A stretch of 64,000 nucleotides of DNA, taken from the NCBI RefSeq assembly GCF_000152845.1, contig NZ_CH902584.1:3823562-3887561 (forward strand). The letters are read 5' to 3'. This document shows, piece after piece, positions 55,795 to 64,000 of this stretch. Position 1 is the stretch's first letter. Every line of letters starts with the position of its first letter. The DNA is from Roseovarius sp. 217. Its GTDB lineage: Bacteria > Pseudomonadota > Alphaproteobacteria > Rhodobacterales > Rhodobacteraceae. The notes beneath the pieces were generated by a model. It was not told the DNA's origin. It was given only the letters and a program-made list of their open reading frames with translations, and did no database searches. A program made the position numbers and the translations under genes.

Positions 55795-57921
55795 TTATGC
55801 CGCCTTGACCCCACGCCGCGCCGCATGCAGCAACGGCTCGGTATATCCCGAGGGCTGCTTTGCCCCCTCAAAGATCAGATCCCGCGCCGCCTTGAACGCC
55901 GCCCCGTCGAAATCGGGCGCCATCGGGCGGTAGGCCGGATCCTGCGCGTTCTGCGCATCCACCTTGGGGGCCATCCGCCGCAGTGACGCGTCGATCTCTT
56001 CGGCCGAGCATATGCCATGAATCAACCAGTTGGCCAGATATTGCGACGAAATGCGCAAGGTTGCCCGATCCTCCATCAGCGCCACATCGTTGATGTCCGG
56101 CACCTTGGAACAGCCAATGCCCTGATCGACCCAGCGCACCACATAGCCCAAGATCGACTGACAGGAATTGTCCAACTCGCGCCGCACTTCCTCGCCCGAC
56201 AGGTTCCGCCCCACCATCAGCGGCGGCGTCAGCAATTCAGCGCGTGATGCACAATCCCGGCCCTTCAACGCCGCTTGCAGCCCCGCCACATCAACTTGGT
56301 GATAATGCGTGGCATGCAACGTCGCCGCCGTGGGCGACGGCACCCAGGCGGTATTGGCCCCGGCCTTGGGATGCGCGATCTTGACCTCCAGCATATCGGC
56401 CATGTCATCGGGTCTGGCCCACATGCCCTTGCCGATCTGACCGCGCCCCGTCATGCCCGCCGCAAGGCCCGCATCGACATTCCCGGCCTCATAGGCCGCA
56501 AGCCAGATCGCCTTCTGCATCTCGCCCTTGGGAATGACCGGCCCCGCCTGCATCGAGGTGTGGATCTCGTCGCCGGTGCGGTCCAGAAACCCCGTGTTGA
56601 TGAAGACGCAGCGATCCTTGACCGCCTTGATACAGGCCATGAGGTTTGCCGAGGTCCGCCGCTCCTCGTCCATCACGCCCAGCTTGACCGTATTTCGCGG
56701 CAGCCCCAGCATCTCCTCGACCCGCCCATAGAGCGTATCGACAAAGGCGCATTCCTCCGGCCCATGCAGCTTGGGAATGACGATATAAACCGATCCCGCC
56801 CGCGAATTGCCCGCCGCGCCCCGCGCCAGATCATGCATCGCCGCCGCGACCGTGACGGCTGCATCCAGCATCACCTCGGGCGTCTCCTTGCCCTCCAGCA
56901 GCACCGCATCGGTGGTCATCAAGAGACCCACATTGCGCACCAGCATCAGCGCACGCCCGGGATGCACCACCTCTTGCCCCTCTGGATCAATATACCTCAC
57001 ATCCGGGTTGAGCCGCCGGGTCAACAAACGCCCACCCTTCTCGAACCGCTCTTCCAGATCGCCGCGCATCAGGCCCAGCCAATTGCCATAGACCACGCAT
57101 TTGTCGTCGGCATCCACCGCCGCCACCGAATCCTCGCAATCCTGTATAGCGGTCAGCGCGCTCTCGATCCGCACATCGGCAATGCCTGCTGCATCGTCGC
57201 GACCAATCGCCGAGGCAGGATCAATCACGATCTCGATCATCAGTCCGTTGACGCGCAGCATCACACTGCCGCCCTCGGTATGGCCCGCAAACTGCGCCGC
57301 ATCGGCCAGCCCAGTCACTTGGCCTCCGACCGTGACACGCAACCCGCCGTCCACCTCCAAGGCGTCAACATCCGCCCAGGACCCGGCAGCCAGTGGCACA
57401 ACCTTGTCGAGATGCGCCCGCGCCCATGCAATCACCTGGCGGCCGCGCACAGCGTCATAGCCCGGCCCCTGCGCCGTGCCGGAAATCGCATCGGTGCCAT
57501 AGAGCGCATCATAGAGACTGCCCCACCGCGCATTCGCGGCATTGAGCGCAAAGCGCGCATTCATCACCGGCACGACCAGTTGCGGCCCGGCCACTTGCGC
57601 GATCTCTGCATCAACGTTCTGCGTGCCCAGCTCGAAGGTCTCGGGCTCCGGCACCAGATAGCCGATCTCGGTCAGGAATTCGCGGTACGCCGCACCGTCA
57701 AACTGCTGCCCGCGCCGCGCCCGGTGCCAGCCGTCAATCTGCACCTGCAACTCGCGGCGCTTGGCCAAAAGCGCCGCGTTCTTCGGGGCCAGATCCCGCA
57801 GGAGCGCGGCATAGCCCGACCAGAATGCGTCAGCACTCAGCCCCAACACTACCTCGTCCTCGATCAGGCGGGCCAGCGGTGCCGCCACGCTCAGGCCGTG
57901 ACGCTCAACATATGTGGTCAT
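55795..57921 (-). CDS. glcB: Malate synthase G
   Basis: GlcB condenses glyoxylate with acetyl-CoA to malate. The protein has 708 residues, close to the usual 720 of the G isozyme. Motifs are [62 protein letters not shown] and [49 protein letters not shown] precedes the ATG. The IclR gene is divergent and its operator lies in the shared 112-base gap. Confidence 0.97.
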   Translation of the reverse strand: MTTYVERHGLSVAAPLARLIEDEVVLGLSADAFWSGYAALLRDLAPKNAALLAKRRELQVQIDGWHRARRGQQFDGAAYREFLTEIGYLVPEPETFELGTQNVDAEIAQVAGPQLVVPVMNARFALNAANARWGSLYDALYGTDAISGTAQGPGYDAVRGRQVIAWARAHLDKVVPLAAGSWADVDALEVDGGLRVTVGGQVTGLADAAQFAGHTEGGSVMLRVNGLMIEIVIDPASAIGRDDAAGIADVRIESALTAIQDCEDSVAAVDADDKCVVYGNWLGLMRGDLEERFEKGGRLLTRRLNPDVRYIDPEGQEVVHPGRALMLVRNVGLLMTTDAVLLEGKETPEVMLDAAVTVAAAMHDLARGAAGNSRAGSVYIVIPKLHGPEECAFVDTLYGRVEEMLGLPRNTVKLGVMDEERRTSANLMACIKAVKDRCVFINTGFLDRTGDEIHTSMQAGPVIPKGEMQKAIWLAAYEAGNVDAGLAAGMTGRGQIGKGMWARPDDMADMLEVKIAHPKAGANTAWVPSPTAATLHATHYHQVDVAGLQAALKGRDCASRAELLTPPLMVGRNLSGEEVRRELDNSCQSILGYVVRWVDQGIGCSKVPDINDVALMEDRATLRISSQYLANWLIHGICSAEEIDASLRRMAPKVDAQNAQDPAYRPMAPDFDGAAFKAARDLIFEGAKQPSGYTEPLLHAARRGVKAA

Positions 57922-57994
57922 GGTCGTCCCTTCCGAAAATCAGGAAATTCATTGGATTTGCAGCTACTTCAGCGGCACTGTACTTGTAAGGACG

Positions 57995-58021
57995 GGAAAA
58001 ATGTTTTCCATTGTATGGAAA
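57995..58021. promoter_or_regulatory. Palindromic operator between glcB and the IclR gene
   Basis: TTTCCAT-TGT-ATGGAAA (58005-58021) is a perfect 7-bp inverted repeat of the type bound by IclR regulators. It overlaps GGAAAA-ATG-TTTTCC (57995-58009), a second perfect palindrome that shares the central TTTTCC. Three half-sites are thus spaced about 10 bp apart, just upstream of the IclR start at 58034. Confidence 0.7.
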
Positions 58022-58033
58022 GGTATACCGAAC

Positions 58034-58813
58034 ATGTCAGACCCTCAATCCCAAGGCGTTCAATCCGTCGCCCGCGCGCTGCGCCTGCTGCAACTTCTCA
58101 GCCAGCAGGACGAAGGCGCACGGGTGTCGGACCTCGCCCGTCTGGCAGGCTTGGCGGTCTCGACCACGCATCGGTTGTTGACCACCCTGGAGTTACAGCA
58201 TTTCGCCCAGTTCGATTCCGACCGCGCGCTCTGGCATGTGGGGCGTGGTGCCTTTTCGGTGGGGGCGGCGTTTTCCCGGCGGCATAATTTCGTGGCCCCG
58301 GCCTTGCCGCTCCTGCGCCGCTTGCGCGATGCCACGCGCGAGACCGCCAATCTCGGGATTCTCGATCAGGATGAGCTTGTCACCCTCTCACAGGTCGAAA
58401 GCCGTGAAATCATGCGCGCCATCTCGCCACCGGGCGGGCGCGTGCCTGCCTTTTGCTCCGGCATGGGCAAGGCGATTCTCGCGACTTGGCCAAACGCCGA
58501 TATTGCGGATTTCGTGGCGCGGACCGGGTTTCATCCGATGACCAAGCGTTCGCACCGCAGCCTGAGCACTGCCATGGTCGACATCAAACGCATCCGCGCC
58601 CAAGGCTATGCGCTCGATGACGAAGAACATGTGACCGGCCTGCGCTGCCTTGCCGCCGTGGTCTGGTCGCCTCAGGCCGAGGCGGTCTGTGCCATCTCGG
58701 TCTCGGGCCTTGCCGCCCGCCTGCCGGACGCCCGCCTCAGCGCGATCGGACGTCAAGTGGCCGAAGCCGCAGCAGATCTGACGCTCAAGATCGGCGGGCA
58801 GAGGCCGGTTTGA
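58034..58813 (+). CDS. IclR-family transcriptional regulator
   Basis: The protein has 259 residues from the ATG at 58034. The earlier in-frame start at 57914 would cross the operator. The N-terminal winged helix (VSDLARLAGLAVSTTHRLLTTLE) is followed by the ligand domain with RAISPPGGRVPAFCSGMGKAILA and SLSTAMVDIKRIRAQGYALDDEEHVTGLRCLAA. It most likely controls glcB-glcG in response to glyoxylate or a related acid, and itself. Confidence 0.92.
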   Translation: MSDPQSQGVQSVARALRLLQLLSQQDEGARVSDLARLAGLAVSTTHRLLTTLELQHFAQFDSDRALWHVGRGAFSVGAAFSRRHNFVAPALPLLRRLRDATRETANLGILDQDELVTLSQVESREIMRAISPPGGRVPAFCSGMGKAILATWPNADIADFVARTGFHPMTKRSHRSLSTAMVDIKRIRAQGYALDDEEHVTGLRCLAAVVWSPQAEAVCAISVSGLAARLPDARLSAIGRQVAEAAADLTLKIGGQRPV

Positions 58814-58862
58814 GAGAAGGGGGCTGTTGCTACCGTCCAGCACGCCACCCGCGCGGAATCAA

Positions 58863-59058
58863 GGGCGAAGCCCGCCGCGCGATCGCTGGGCCGTCCGTCG
58901 CACCGAAGGTGCGCCGCTTTACCTCGACACGCCTTTGGCGTGACGGCCTAGCGATTTGGAGAAGTCGCGCAACATCTAGGGGTTATGCGGGCTTTGCTGG
59001 GATAAAGTGCCAGTTGCCGCCGTAGCTTCGCCAGTCCCCGGCCCAGCGACCGCGCGGC
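58863..59058. repeat. Nested long inverted repeats between iclR and mraY
   Basis: GCCGCGCGATCGCTGGGCC (58874-58892) is the inverse of 59040-59058 with one mismatch in 19. An inner stem, ATCGCTGGGCCGTC (58882-58895) with 58942-58955, is 14 bp with one G-T, and encloses two hairpins: CGCACC-GAA-GGTGCG (58899-58913) and CACGCC-TTT-GGCGTG (58928-58942). A hairpin GGGC-GAA-GCCC precedes (58863-58873). No gene is supported in 58814-59105. It could be a structured RNA or a repeat element. Confidence 0.7.
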
Positions 59059-59105
59059 TCATCACTCGGGGCCAACGCCCCTTCAGACCCCACCCCGCTC
59101 TCTTC

Positions 59106-60188
59106 TCACCGCAGTTTCAGCGTCGCCAACCCGACCATCGCCAGAATAAGGGCGATAATCCAGAACCGGATCACGATCTGCGGCTCCGCCCAGCCCTTTT
59201 TCTCGTAATGGTGATGGATCGGCGCCATCAGGAACACCCGCTTGCCGGTGCGTTTGAAATAGAGCACCTGAATGATGACCGACAGCGCTTCGACCACAAA
59301 GAGCCCGCCCACGATGCCCAGCACCAGCTCATGCTTGGTCGCCACCGCAATCGCACCCAATGCCCCGCCCAGCGCCAATGATCCGGTATCGCCCATAAAG
59401 ACCGCCGCAGGCGGCGCATTATACCATAGGAACCCCAGACCGCCGCCCACCAGACCGGCGACAAAGATCAGGATCTCCCCTGTGCCCGGCACATAATGCA
59501 GCCCCAGATAATCGGTGAAATCAACCCGACCCACGGTATAGGCAATCACGCCCAGCGCGGCCGAGGCGATCATCACCGGCATAATCGCCAGACCGTCCAG
59601 ACCATCGGTGAGATTGACCGCATTGGCCGCCCCCACGATCACGAACATCGCAAAGGGGATGAACAAGAACCCCATGTTGACCAGCACATCCTTGAAGACC
59701 GGCAGCGCCAATTGATATTGCAATTCAGTAGGATGATGCAGCCCGGCCCAGTAGGCCGCGATAAAGGCGATCACAAAGCCCAACCCCAACCGCGCCTTGC
59801 TCGAAACGCCCTTGACGTTCTGCTTGCTCACCTTGGCGTAATCGTCGGCAAATCCGATCAGGCCAAAGGCCACCGTGACGAACAGCACCAGCCAGACATA
59901 GGGATTGTCCAACCGCGCCCAGAGCAAGGTCGAGGTCAAGAGTGCGCCCACGATCAAGAGCCCTCCCATAGTGGGTGTGCCCGCCTTGGAAAAATGCCCC
60001 TCCGGCCCGTCGCTGCGAATGGGTTGCCCTTTGCCCTGCCGCTTGCGCAGCACAAGGATCAGGGGTGGCCCGAACAGGAACCCAAAGATCAGCGCCGTCA
60101 TAAAGGCTCCGCCCGCACGGAACGTGATGTAGCGGAAGAGATTGAAGAAATCCCCGCCATCCGACCAGATGGTCAGCCAATAGAGCAT
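59106..60188 (-). CDS. mraY: Phospho-N-acetylmuramoyl-pentapeptide transferase
   Basis: MraY makes lipid I from UDP-MurNAc-pentapeptide and undecaprenyl phosphate. The protein has 360 residues from the ATG at 60188 with ten hydrophobic segments. Motifs are [40 protein letters not shown] and [13 protein letters not shown]. It is the last gene of the dcw block here. murD, which follows mraY in most relatives, is absent. Confidence 0.97.
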   Translation of the reverse strand: MLYWLTIWSDGGDFFNLFRYITFRAGGAFMTALIFGFLFGPPLILVLRKRQGKGQPIRSDGPEGHFSKAGTPTMGGLLIVGALLTSTLLWARLDNPYVWLVLFVTVAFGLIGFADDYAKVSKQNVKGVSSKARLGLGFVIAFIAAYWAGLHHPTELQYQLALPVFKDVLVNMGFLFIPFAMFVIVGAANAVNLTDGLDGLAIMPVMIASAALGVIAYTVGRVDFTDYLGLHYVPGTGEILIFVAGLVGGGLGFLWYNAPPAAVFMGDTGSLALGGALGAIAVATKHELVLGIVGGLFVVEALSVIIQVLYFKRTGKRVFLMAPIHHHYEKKGWAEPQIVIRFWIIALILAMVGLATLKLR

Positions 60189-60192
60189 TTCG

Positions 60193-61623
60193 CTATCCTT
60201 CCTCTGCCACTCGGCCCGCGCGCCGCAGCGCCTCGACCACAAGGCTCACCCGGCTCCCCTTGGAACCCTTTACCAACACAACATCACCCGCATCGATCAG
60301 TCGGTGCGCCTGCGCCGCGAGATCCTCGGCGGTCGCGGCCCAGCGGCCCTGCCGGCCCTCGGACAACACCTCCCAGAGCGCGCGCATGCGCGGCCCCACG
60401 CAATGGATTTCGTCGATCTGCGCCATATATGGCAAATCGGCCAATCCGGCGTGCATCGCCACTTCATCCGCGCCCAATTCCAACATATCGCCCAGAATTG
60501 CAATACGCCGCCCACGGGCCACGCGCCCGACACCATCGCGCGGCTGCGCCGCCGCCAGAACCTCGAGTGCTGCGGCCATCGAGGTCGGATTGGCGTTGAA
60601 TGCGTCGTCGATCAGATCAATGCTCATCCCATCGCTGGCCAGATCAAGCACAAGCTCCTCGCGGGTGCCGCGCCCGGCAGGCGGGGCCCAGCCTGCCAGA
60701 TCGGCCATCGCCACGGCCCGGTCACAGCCCAGAACCTGCACCACCGCCAGCACAGCCAACGCGTTCATCGCGAAATGCCGGCCCGGCACACCGACCTTGT
60801 AGACCAGCGGCGAGCGCCAGGCGCGGGCGTGGCCCACGGTGACACGGTCATGCAGTTCGACGTTGAGCAGGCGATGATGCGCGCCCCGCGCGGTGCCAAA
60901 GCTGAGGATCCGCGCAGCATGGCGCACGGCCTCGGCCCGCAGGATCGGCGCCGTTGCGATATCGGCATTGATCACCGCCACGCCGCCCGGCTCCAGCCCC
61001 TCAAAAATGCTGGCCTTCTCGCGGGCGATGCCTTCAATATCCTCGAACGCCTCCAGATGCGCCGCCGCCACCGTGGTGATGACCGCCACATGCGGCCGCG
61101 CCATCCGCGCCAGAGGCGCGATTTCGCCGGGATGGTTCATGCCGATCTCGATCACGGCAAACTGCGTATCGACCGGCATCCGCGCCAGCGTGAGCGGCAC
61201 CCCCCAATGATTGTTGTAACTGGCCTCCGCCGCATGCGTACGGCCCTGATGTCTCAGCACGTCGCGCAACATCTCCTTGGTCGAGGTCTTGCCGACCGAT
61301 CCGGTCACAGCCACCACCTTCGCCCGGCTGCGCGCCCGGCCTGCGCGGCCCAAGGCCTCCAGCCCCGCCTGCACATCCTCCACGATCAGGAGCGGCGCAT
61401 CACCACCAACCCCTTCGGGCACATGGCTCACCAATGCCGCCGCCGCCCCCTTGGCCAGCGCTTGGGCGACAAACTCATGCCCGTCGCGCGCCGCCCTCAG
61501 CGCCACGAAGAGATCACCGCGTTGCAACGTGCGCGTGTCGATCGACACGCCCGACACCTGCCAGTCGCCCGTCACCCGCCCCCCTGTGGCCGCAGCGGCC
61601 TCCTGCGCCGACCAGAGGCTCAT
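60193..61623 (-). CDS. murF: UDP-N-acetylmuramoyl-tripeptide-D-alanyl-D-alanine ligase
   Basis: MurF adds D-Ala-D-Ala to the tripeptide. The protein has 476 residues. The ATP site is [16 protein letters not shown], and [19 protein letters not shown] and [21 protein letters not shown] are Mur ligase motifs. It overlaps murE by 4 bases, and mraY follows after 4 bases. Confidence 0.97.
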   Translation of the reverse strand: MSLWSAQEAAAATGGRVTGDWQVSGVSIDTRTLQRGDLFVALRAARDGHEFVAQALAKGAAAALVSHVPEGVGGDAPLLIVEDVQAGLEALGRAGRARSRAKVVAVTGSVGKTSTKEMLRDVLRHQGRTHAAEASYNNHWGVPLTLARMPVDTQFAVIEIGMNHPGEIAPLARMARPHVAVITTVAAAHLEAFEDIEGIAREKASIFEGLEPGGVAVINADIATAPILRAEAVRHAARILSFGTARGAHHRLLNVELHDRVTVGHARAWRSPLVYKVGVPGRHFAMNALAVLAVVQVLGCDRAVAMADLAGWAPPAGRGTREELVLDLASDGMSIDLIDDAFNANPTSMAAALEVLAAAQPRDGVGRVARGRRIAILGDMLELGADEVAMHAGLADLPYMAQIDEIHCVGPRMRALWEVLSEGRQGRWAATAEDLAAQAHRLIDAGDVVLVKGSKGSRVSLVVEALRRAGRVAEEG

Positions 61624-63101
61624 ATCCGCCCCCCGTCCAGCACCGTCACCGCCAAACTCGCCTGCTCCGCATCGTCAAAGGGCAATACATCCTCGCCCAC
61701 GACCTGCCCGGTCTCATGCCCCTTGCCACAGATCAAGAGCGCATCCCCCGGCCCCAGCGCATCCACCCCGCGCAAAATCGCCTCGGCCCGGTCGCCCACT
61801 TCGGATGCCCCAGGACAGCCCTGCATCACCGCCGCCCGGATACTCGCCGGGTCCTCAGAGCGCGGGTTGTCATCGGTCACGATCACCAGATCGGCATAGG
61901 TGCCCGCCGCCTGCCCCATCAAGGGCCGCTTGGCGCGGTCCCGGTCGCCGCCCGCGCCCACGATCGCAATCAGCCGCCCCATGACATGCGGACGCAGCGC
62001 CTTGATCGCGGTGGCCACGGCATCCGGCGTATGCGCGTAATCCACGAACACCGTAGCACCAGTGTCCCGCGTTGCAGCCAGTTGCATGCGCCCGCGCACC
62101 GTCTTCATTCCCGGCAGAGTTTCGAACACGCGCTCGGCATCGGCCCCGGCCCCGATCGCCAGCCCGGCGGCCAAGAGGACATTCTCCGCCTGAAACCCGC
62201 CAATCAGATCAAGGCGAAGCTGATGCACCTCATCTTCCCACTCAAACCGCAACACCTGCCCCGTGGCATCGAACCGCTGCGCCTTCAGACGCAGATCGGC
62301 CCCGACCTCGCGCCCGACCGTGATGAGATCCTGCCCGCGTTCGGTGGCAATCGCCGCCATCTCGGCCCCTCGGGAATCTTCGATATTGATCACCGCCACC
62401 CCATCCTCGGGCAAAACGCGGGAAAACAATCCCGCCTTGGCTGCGAAATATTCGTCAAAGCTGGCGTGATAATCCAAGTGATCCTGCGTGAAATTGGTGA
62501 ATCCTGCCGCCACCAGATGCACACCGTCCAAACGCCTCTGCGCCAATCCATGCGACGACGCCTCCATCGCGGCATGGGTCACACCCGCCAACTCGCATTT
62601 CGCCAGCATACGGTGCAGGGTGATCGGTTCGGGCGTGGTATGGCCAAGGGGCGCACTATAGGCCCCCTCGACCCCCGTCGTGCCCAGATTGACGGCATCA
62701 AAACCCAGCCGCTCCCAGATCTGCCGGGTAAAGGTGGCGACGGATGTCTTTCCATTGGTGCCGGTTACGGCAATCATCGTCTCAGGCTGAGCGCCGAACC
62801 AAAGGGCAGCGGCATAGGCCAGCGTTTGACGCGGGTCTTCGGCCACCACGAGCGCCGCATCGCTCAGGCTGAGAAAGGCCTGCGCCAACCGCGCGCCGAT
62901 GGCATCGGTCAGAATCGCACCCGCCCCTTGCCGCAACGCATATTGAATGAACTCGGCGCCATGCACCTTGGTCCCCGGCAAAGCGGCAAAGAGATAGCCG
63001 GGCTTTACCTCGCGGCTGTCCACTGCCAAGCCTGTGATGTCAGCCTGCCGTCCGGCTTGGGCTGTTAATCCCAACGCCGCCAATGTTCTGATTTGCCCCA
63101 C
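61620..63101 (-). CDS. murE: UDP-N-acetylmuramoyl-tripeptide synthetase, meso-diaminopimelate type
   Basis: MurE adds the third residue of the stem peptide. The protein has 493 residues and starts at a GTG (63101), the first start giving the usual N-terminus with TGLAVDSREVKPGYLFAALPG. ATP motif VTGTNGKTSVATFTRQ. The DNPR motif (VTDDNPRSEDP) indicates meso-diaminopimelate specificity. It lies 19 bases after ftsI. Confidence 0.95.
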   Translation of the reverse strand: MGQIRTLAALGLTAQAGRQADITGLAVDSREVKPGYLFAALPGTKVHGAEFIQYALRQGAGAILTDAIGARLAQAFLSLSDAALVVAEDPRQTLAYAAALWFGAQPETMIAVTGTNGKTSVATFTRQIWERLGFDAVNLGTTGVEGAYSAPLGHTTPEPITLHRMLAKCELAGVTHAAMEASSHGLAQRRLDGVHLVAAGFTNFTQDHLDYHASFDEYFAAKAGLFSRVLPEDGVAVINIEDSRGAEMAAIATERGQDLITVGREVGADLRLKAQRFDATGQVLRFEWEDEVHQLRLDLIGGFQAENVLLAAGLAIGAGADAERVFETLPGMKTVRGRMQLAATRDTGATVFVDYAHTPDAVATAIKALRPHVMGRLIAIVGAGGDRDRAKRPLMGQAAGTYADLVIVTDDNPRSEDPASIRAAVMQGCPGASEVGDRAEAILRGVDALGPGDALLICGKGHETGQVVGEDVLPFDDAEQASLAVTVLDGGRI

Positions 63102-63120
63102 CGCACTGCCCCGTTCCGGC

Positions 63121-64000
63121 TTAATTCGATGTCAGGCTTATAGCAGCAAGCGGGCTGGGTTCAATCTCGGGTCGCAGCCCAAGCAAAGGCGCTACGCGAC
63201 GTATGATTTCTGCGGCCACGGGCACAGCGGTCCACCCCGCTGTGCGGCGGGGCTCATCCCCAGAGGTCTCGACCGGCTCATCCAGCGTGACCACCAGCAC
63301 ATATTTCGGGTCATGCGCCGGAAACATGCTGGCAAAGGTAGAGATGACCTTGTCCTTGTAATACCCGCCCCCGCGTTCCTTGGGCTTGTCGGCGGTGCCG
63401 GTCTTGCCCCCCACCGCATAGCCGGGCACCTCGCCAAGGCTTGCCGTGCCCTCGGACACGACCTGCCGCAGCATCTTGCGCATGGCGGCGGATGTCGCTT
63501 CGGACATCACCCGCTCGCCCGGCGCGCGGGTCGGATCGCGCAAAAGCGTCGGCGTCACCCGACGCCCGCCATTGGCAATCGTTGCATAGCCGGCCGCCAG
63601 ATGCATCGGACTGACCGACAGACCATGCCCGTAAGAGATCGTCATGGTCGACAACTCTGACCAGTTCTTCGGCAAGAGCGGCGTGCTCCCCGAGGCTTCG
63701 GCAATCTCCAACTGCACAGGGTCGATGAACCCAAGCTGATCGAGAAATTCGCGCTGCCGCTTGGCCCCGATTTCCATCGCGATGCGCGCGGTGCCCACGT
63801 TCGAAGATTTGACGATCACCTTGGTGACGCTCAATTCCGGTCCGTAATTCTTGAAATCCCGTATCCGGAACTTGCCCCATTGCATCGGGCTCTTGGTGTT
63901 GACGATCGAGTCCGGCGTGACAAGTTTCAGCTCCATCGCCTGCGCAATCGGAAACACCTTGAACGTGCTGCCCAGCTCATAAACCCCCTGCACCGCCCGA
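63121..64000 (-). CDS. ftsI: Peptidoglycan transpeptidase FtsI (PBP3), C-terminal part
   Basis: FtsI cross-links septal peptidoglycan. The last 293 residues are in the window and the gene continues past 64000. The catalytic SxxK is STFK in YELGSTFKV, SxN is SSN in IVKSSNVGTARIA, and the KTG box is GKTGTADKPK. The frame is open through the window edge (RAVQGVYELGS). It heads the ftsI-murE-murF-mraY block. Confidence 0.95.
   Translation of the reverse strand, partial: RAVQGVYELGSTFKVFPIAQAMELKLVTPDSIVNTKSPMQWGKFRIRDFKNYGPELSVTKVIVKSSNVGTARIAMEIGAKRQREFLDQLGFIDPVQLEIAEASGSTPLLPKNWSELSTMTISYGHGLSVSPMHLAAGYATIANGGRRVTPTLLRDPTRAPGERVMSEATSAAMRKMLRQVVSEGTASLGEVPGYAVGGKTGTADKPKERGGGYYKDKVISTFASMFPAHDPKYVLVVTLDEPVETSGDEPRRTAGWTAVPVAAEIIRRVAPLLGLRPEIEPSPLAAISLTSN

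Noticed and set aside
56275..58287. Long open frame antisense to glcB crossing the operator
   Set aside because: It overlaps malate synthase G and the glcB/iclR intergenic region and is rich in Arg/His as expected from reverse reading.

Overview
The window is a stretch of chromosome from a GC-rich alphaproteobacterium, most likely a member of the Rhodobacterales (Roseobacter group). The grounds are gene content and order (ruvCAB, trpGDC-moaC-moeA, pyrH-frr-uppS-cdsA-dxr-rseP, ftsI-murE-murF-mraY), a B12-dependent class II ribonucleotide reductase, form I CO dehydrogenase genes and many tight ATGA stop/start overlaps. No rRNA, CRISPR array, insertion sequence or phage gene was seen. The only RNA gene recognised is a tRNA-Pro(TGG).

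Layout. 1-4.1 kb: the 3' end of apt, two tandem secreted LysM plus solute-binding-type proteins, a conserved hypothetical and an AT-rich orphan exported protein. 4.2-12.7 kb: ruvCAB, a DUF1127 protein, a small membrane protein, prmA, an MFS transporter, priA and fsa. 12.8-20.2 kb: a LysR regulator divergent from a complete branched-chain-amino-acid-type ABC importer (binding protein, two ATPases, two permeases) followed by a GMC oxidoreductase, which looks like an uptake and oxidation pathway for an unidentified alcohol-type substrate. 20.4-25.3 kb: a PCu(A)C copper chaperone convergent with nrdJ, then tRNA-Pro. 25.3-30.3 kb: a DUF192 protein, a two-domain cold-shock protein, pdxH, fabI, a LysE exporter, gpt and an aminotransferase. 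30.4-41.6 kb: a PpiD-type chaperone followed by trpE, a rhodanese behind an FNR-type site, an RluE-type pseudouridine synthase, a divergent HisA paralogue, a YibQ-type deacetylase, then trpGDC-moaC-moeA. 41.7-48.1 kb: pyrH-frr-uppS-cdsA-dxr-rseP, and miaA. 48.2-55.4 kb: a coxMSLDEFG operon for aerobic form I CO dehydrogenase. 55.4-58.8 kb: glcB-glcG divergent from an IclR regulator, with a palindromic operator between them. 59.1-64 kb: the dcw cell-wall block mraY, murF, murE and the 3' part of ftsI.

How the genes work together. MoaC and MoeA make the molybdenum cofactor that the CoxL subunit needs. CoxD, CoxE and CoxF are the maturation factors for its Mo-Cu site, and CoxG links the enzyme to the membrane. 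MurE, MurF and MraY act one after another in peptidoglycan precursor synthesis, and UppS supplies the lipid carrier that MraY uses. TrpE, TrpG, TrpD and TrpC give the early steps of tryptophan synthesis from two separate loci.

The least explained items are the LysM/binding-protein pair, the orphan gene beside a partial repeat of the ruvB 3' end, the HisA paralogue with altered active-site motifs, a 17-bp direct repeat upstream of cox, nested long inverted repeats between iclR and mraY, and apparent breaks of conserved gene order after ruvB, rseP and mraY. I did not find a clearly new multi-gene defence or biosynthetic system. Most of the window is core metabolism.
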